Below the pieces are notes generated by a model that ran no database searches, was not told the origin of the DNA, and worked only from the letters and a program-made list of their open reading frames with translations. This document shows positions 60,043 to 64,000 of a stretch of DNA of 64,000 nucleotides, piece by piece. The stretch covers positions 32,240,001 through 32,304,000 of the forward strand of contig CM114274.1 of NCBI GenBank assembly GCA_050084515.1. The letters are read 5' to 3'. Positions within the stretch are counted from its first letter, which is position 1; the number at the start of each line of letters is the position of its first letter. Origin of the DNA: Blasia pusilla. Its lineage: Eukaryota > Marchantiophyta > Marchantiopsida > Blasiales. A program made the position numbers and the translations under genes.

Positions 60043-62240
60043 CTTAGAATGGATTTGAACCACCCAGCTAGAGTAAAGGCACATGATTCCAAGTTGTGGC
60101 AGCGGGAAAGCATACAAGCTAGTGTACTGGGCTGTGAAAGATTGCGGTGTCCGTGCAATGACTGTAAGGGTGGGTCTACGTTGTCCATCGGCAAGGTGGA
60201 AGCATATTTGAGAAAAAATGGACGCTCGGCGCTTTGTCGAGTGCCGAAATCTAGGGATGGATGGGACTCTTCAGATGAGGAGTGGCTTATGGATAATCTT
60301 GCTGAAAAAAGAAGCCAAGAGGATCAGCAATGGAGTCATCCCCCACCTTCCATGTGATGGAAGGGATAGATCTTCCATGGCAGATATAGACGAGCACATT
60401 GACGTTCATAAAATGCTCAATGATATTTTCCAAAAATACGACCATATACACAAGGATGAAGCTGAAGAGATGTCCCTCCCATCTGATGAATTACCAGAAC
60501 CGGGAATGTCAAATGAAGAACCACTATTCAATCATGGAGATGAATATGAGGAGCTTGCTGAAGCTTGCAAACCCTTGTTCCCTACAGCAAAAACATTTGT
60601 TTTGGCTTTTGTCATGTTACTATTCAACATTCAGACCACCCATGGCGTCCCAAATGTAGCTATTGATGAAATTTGAAACTCCTTTGTAAGTTGGTCCTAC
60701 CAACAGGAAACTTGACGCCACCAAGTTATTATGTAGCAAAAAAACTCATTGGTAAACTAGGCTTGGGTTACAACAGTATCCATGCCTATCCGGCTGGATG
60801 TGTTTTATTCCGGGGTGATTTGGCTGAAGCTGATATCTGTCCATTATGTGGGAAACCAAAGTTCCGGAAAGTGGGCAGAACGTTGGTACCATGTAAGGTA
60901 CTAAGGTATTTTCCTGTTATACCTCGGATGAGACGTATGTTTAGATGCAGGACGTTGTCTGAATTGTTGACTTGGTCCCCCTTGAACCACAGCAAGGATG
61001 GCTTAGTAAGGCATACAGCTGATTGCAAGGCATGGCGCCACATGGACAACTTATATCCAGACTTTGCCGAGGAGAAGAGGAATTGCACGTTTGGGCTAGC
61101 TTTGGACGGAGTGAATCCATTTTCAGACAAGTCGAGTTCGTGGTCAACATGGCCCATGCTCCTTGTTAATTATAACTTGCCTCCCTGGCTCGTTGCCTTA
61201 CTGGCCAGTATCCTGGTTCCTCTCTATATTATCTATTCTTTATGTTATGATATAGTGGTTATAGAGGATGATAGCTTTTGTTTGATTTCATTGTGGATAT
61301 TAGCTATTATGTTCAAGTCGTGAGATATCCATGCTTCCTTGACGATACAATCAGAATTTGCTTATACGTCATATGTTAGATGTAATGCATGTTGAGAAGA
61401 ATATCGTTGAGAATCTAGTGAAGACCTTATTTGGAGTGAAAGATACTATGAAAGTAAGGAGAGATTTGGAGGCCCGTGGGATTCGATCCCATTTGTGGTT
61501 GCAACCCCATCCTAGTAGACCCCAAGTTTTTCTTAAACCAGTTTCCGATTATTACCTATCTCCCCATGACTTGAATACTTTCCTTTCGAGGATTCAGAAC
61601 TTGAAGGTGCCATTTGGATATTGTGGAGAACTCTCCAAGCATGTGGTTAATAAAAAATTGGGCAATATGAAATCACATGATTACCATGTCTTCATTCAGC
61701 AAGTCCTTCCTTATTGCATCCGTGGTCTTCTGAAGGACCATGTGAGAATGGTGGTTATTAGATTATCCGGCATTTTTAGAATGGTGTGTACAAAGGTATA
61801 TGATCCAGTTTTATTCGACAAACTCCTTGAAGAGACTGCCATAACCCTTTGTCTCTTTGAAATGCATTTCCCTCCATCTTTCTTTGACGTGATGACACAT
61901 TTGTTGATTCATGTCGTAGAAGAATTAGAAATGTGTGGGCCAGTAGCATGTCAGTGGATGTATCCAATGGAGCGGTATATGGGGTACATGAAGAAATATG
62001 TACGGTCTAAAGCTAGGCCAGAGGGGTCTATGGCAGAAGGGTATGTGAAGGACGAGGCATTAGGGTTTGTGACAGAGTATATGAAAAGGTTTGAAGAGTG
62101 TGGGATGATGGGGAGGAACAGGGGATCGTTGGTGAGGAGCTAGAAGGTGCGGGCACTCCATTTTGACTTTCGCGAGAAACGATCAACTTAGCACATCATT
62201 ATGTGTTGCATAATACAGAGGTCATGGTTGATTGGAAAAG
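60043..62240 (+). pseudogene. CACTA TNP2 transposase, internally deleted and frameshifted
   Basis: Begins with a transposase-associated zinc-finger domain (RLRCPCNDCKGGSTL at about 60150). After frame changes near 60.33 and 60.67 kb comes the TNP2 domain (Transposase_21): YYVAKKLIGKLGLGYNSIHA, ICPLCGKPKF, RRNC-like KRNCTFGLALDGVNPFSDKS and STWPMLLVNYNLPPWL at 61190. The usual stretch of some 200-300 residues after PPWL is missing. The gene resumes at about 61358 with HMLDVMHVEKNIVENLVKTL, VLPYCIRGLLKDHV, FPPSFFDVMTHLLIHVVEEL and CQWMYPMERYMGYMKKYVRS (DUF4218). A TAG at 62143 and a one-base shift precede INLAHHYVLHNTEV, ending at donor AG|GTAAAA (62240). TNP2 is the catalytic component that cuts CACTA termini; this copy is dead. 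Confidence 0.85.
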
Positions 62241-62295
62241 GTAAAACTCTCCAATATATGCTTTTCAAGGTTATAGTTATGTTTTTTAAGGCCTT

Positions 62296-62640
62296 GGTGT
62301 GTGCTAGGTTTCATCACTATCCAACGGTGGGAGAAAAAGTTAACTTCATGATACAATGAAAATGCCATCAGAACTCGAAACAATCCTTCTCAACGCCCTC
62401 TTCCTCCTTCTTGGCATCGCTTTTTGTACCCTCCACCCTCCACATGGGGCCCAAAAATCATGAAACTTTCTCCTGGTTGGTAACCCTAAACCCCAAACAC
62501 AGGGAAAAAGAAAAAAACTTCAAATGACCACTCACACGTGGAATTAGAAATGATAAACCCTAAATCCCATCTCTCATTATTGGTTTGAGCACAGAGAGCT
62601 AAGTGGCAGATGTGAACCGTTCAAGATGTGGAGGGATTTA
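62296..62640. repeat. Right arm of inverted repeat inside the CACTA element
   Basis: Reverse complement of the 52.62-53.13 kb arm, starting just 56 bp after the TNP2 donor. Includes CCACCCTCCACATGGGGCCC. Its last bases AAGGCCTTGG...TTTCA are repeated directly at 62640-62683, so the repeat may itself be a small mobile unit. Confidence 0.8.
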
Positions 62641-62699
62641 AGGCCTTGGCTTGTGTTAACTTTCACTGCCATCCAAAGATGGGTACCGTAGGTTTCCGC

Positions 62700-63037
62700 C
62701 TGAACCAAGGGTGCAAGAATGTTCAATTTTTTGGCGAGGGGCAACCTTATCCTAGGAACATAGGACATATACATATTTATATATCCCAACAATATTAAAA
62801 AACACGTTACCATTGGGTAATGTGGCAGTAAGTATGACTCTGTATTACTAGGCAAGTGAAAGAAGTACGACTAGTCTTTACTAAAGGGTATTGATAAATA
62901 CTTTAGTAATAAGTACATGACTATGTGAGTTGTGCAACCCTTAATTTTAGGATTAAACCATTTTAGTCATACTTTGAGTCATTCTTTCGGCAAGTCATTT
63001 AAAGCCTAGTCATAAAAACCACATAATTCTTCTAGTG
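62700..63037. repeat. Right subterminal and terminal region of the CACTA element
   Basis: TAGTCATACTTTGAGTCATT, AAGTCATTTAAAGCCTAGTC and related motifs lead to the terminal TTCTTCTAGTG. They match the composition of the left end and of the fragment at 1-171. Confidence 0.8.
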
Positions 63038-63290
63038 TGAGGAGAGGATTTTGGATGCAAAAATAGAGTTTTTTTTTTAGGGAAGTCTTGGGCATAACCA
63101 AACGTGACTTTCATGAGTTGATCATAGATGTGATCAAAAGGAAGAGGCAGATGACTACACATATGGTGACGGTGAGGGCTTTGGATACTGACATCACAGA
63201 AGAAGAAGATGAAGAGCTTTGCCAAGGTTTTGGACAAAAGCTTGACTTACGGGGAGAAGAGGCGAGAGTAGGAGAAGCCTTGACATAACG
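63038..63290 (+). pseudogene. Gypsy polyprotein, continuation after the CACTA insertion
   Basis: Removing the CACTA element and one TGA copy joins NLKEILD at 45170 to ERILDAKIEFFFREVLGIT, KRDFHELIIDVIKRKRQMTT and the acidic ITEEEDEELCQGF in one frame. It is the end of gag or the gag-pro linker. Confidence 0.75.
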
Positions 63291-63379
63291 AGGTGAAGAA
63301 AGGCACAATGGTGGACACTATTCTTGATCATATTGGGTGCGTGCAACGACGGAGGCTAGAGTTCAACTTGGCTCTCTTC

Positions 63380-63807
63380 AAAAGTCAGTATTGGCTCTCG
63401 TTGATTATGGTTAGGAGATCAACATCATGTCGCAAAGTATATACGATAAAGGGATGTAGCCAATTGATACAGGGCATGGATGGGTACTACGAGCGGCTAA
63501 CAACCAAAAAGGTGAACTCTACGGTGCTTGTCCATCCGTCAAAACTCGTATCGGAGATGTGTTGATTGAGAAAATTTTCTTTGTTCAGAATGGAGCTGCT
63601 TATCTTGTGATTCATGGGCAACCTTACATCACAACATCTAGAATGGAGACCAAAGTCATGGATGACGGGTCTCATTATGCACGTATTAGAAGTCAGGATG
63701 GAACAAGATTGGTTCAATTCCTAACAGTACGAGTAGGTCATGAAAGGAACAGGGAGAAGTTGAGAAAAGGTCCTATGAAGATAGAGAAGGAGTTTTCGGA
63801 TTTTTAG
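63380..63807 (+). pseudogene. Retropepsin-like protease domain of the gypsy element
   Basis: The frame reads LALVDYG, stop, EINIMSQSIY, then a stop, PIDTGHGWVLRAANN, GELYGACPSVKTRIGDVLIE and, from 63559, KIFFVQNGAAYLVIHGQPYI and RMETKVMDDGSHYARIRSQD GTRLVQFLTVRV. The VDYGxEINIMS block stands where retropepsins have D-S/T-G-A/S..N.I; here D-Y-G. HGQPYI is the second conserved block (usually LGQPYI). Both stops are TAG. Reverse transcriptase should follow beyond the window. Confidence 0.7.
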
Positions 63808-64000
63808 TTAGCAATACTGTAGAGCAGGAATATGGGGGTGCAGAGAAAAGAAAGAGTCTTTTGCAAGCAGAAGGGGAAAAATCATATATGTTTAGGTGTG
63901 GGTTTTCTCAATGTTTTTCTTCGTGGTCTAGTAGATTCCAAATGATGAAAGAAATGAATGAAAAGAAAAGACGTTTAATGAAAAAAAAAAAAAGTGTTTG

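Overview
This is a eukaryotic nuclear window from a land plant. Genes carry spliceosomal introns, plant-type CACTA and gypsy elements are present, and the selenoprotein-K-like gene is the plant cysteine form. The 14-3-3 sequence and the style of the repeats would fit a seedless plant such as a bryophyte, but I cannot fix the species. Only two host genes look intact: a four-exon 14-3-3 gene on + (CDS 3911-5471) and a four-exon selenoprotein-K-like gene on - (CDS 34525-31276). Almost everything else is transposable-element (TE) sequence, much of it nested, inverted and decayed.

Layout. 1-171 is the end of a CACTA transposon. 360-1012 (-) is a retroelement fragment with a C5 cytosine methyltransferase motif I. 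2.3-5.5 kb is the 14-3-3 promoter and gene. 5.5-14.4 kb is mostly unassigned, AT-rich in its right half, with a perfect 57-bp snap-back at 6949-7005. 14.5-27.6 kb is the most unusual part: two decayed genes in divergent orientation. One (-, about 20.1 to 14.7 kb) looks like a MULE-type transposase with a SWIM zinc finger. The other (+, 21.98 to about 26.96 kb) ends in what reads as a bacterial-type beta-class DNA amino-methyltransferase. About 30 copies of one 27-bp palindrome (13-bp arms GCAACCCGTCGGA) lie in the introns and in the shared promoter region, and are absent from the exons. A solo gypsy LTR (16460-17814) sits in one intron of the minus-strand gene.

31.3-34.5 kb is the selenoprotein-K-like gene. 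35.8-37.4 kb is a long inverted repeat with two snap-back hairpins. 37.4-42.5 kb is a rearranged cluster of fragments of another retroelement: gag, zinc knuckles and C5 methyltransferase, on both strands. At 42499 a gypsy element begins (LTR 42499-43571, then gag). It is split by a 17.9-kb CACTA element (45171-63037, 3-bp target duplication TGA) and resumes with a retropepsin-like domain to the window end.

Within the CACTA element, the TNP2 transposase (+, 60.0-62.24 kb) and its C-terminal DUF4216 exon (-, 52535-51740) point in opposite directions and are separated by a pair of inverted repeats. Their splice phases match across the gap, so I infer an inversion of about 9 kb inside the element. 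A decayed LINE (- strand, about 54.5-58.2 kb) lies in the flipped segment.

Two unrelated classes of DNA methyltransferase therefore occur in TEs in one window (C5 in the retroelement, amino-methyltransferase in the palindrome element). Many stop codons look like C-to-T or G-to-A changes, as expected in methylated, silenced DNA.
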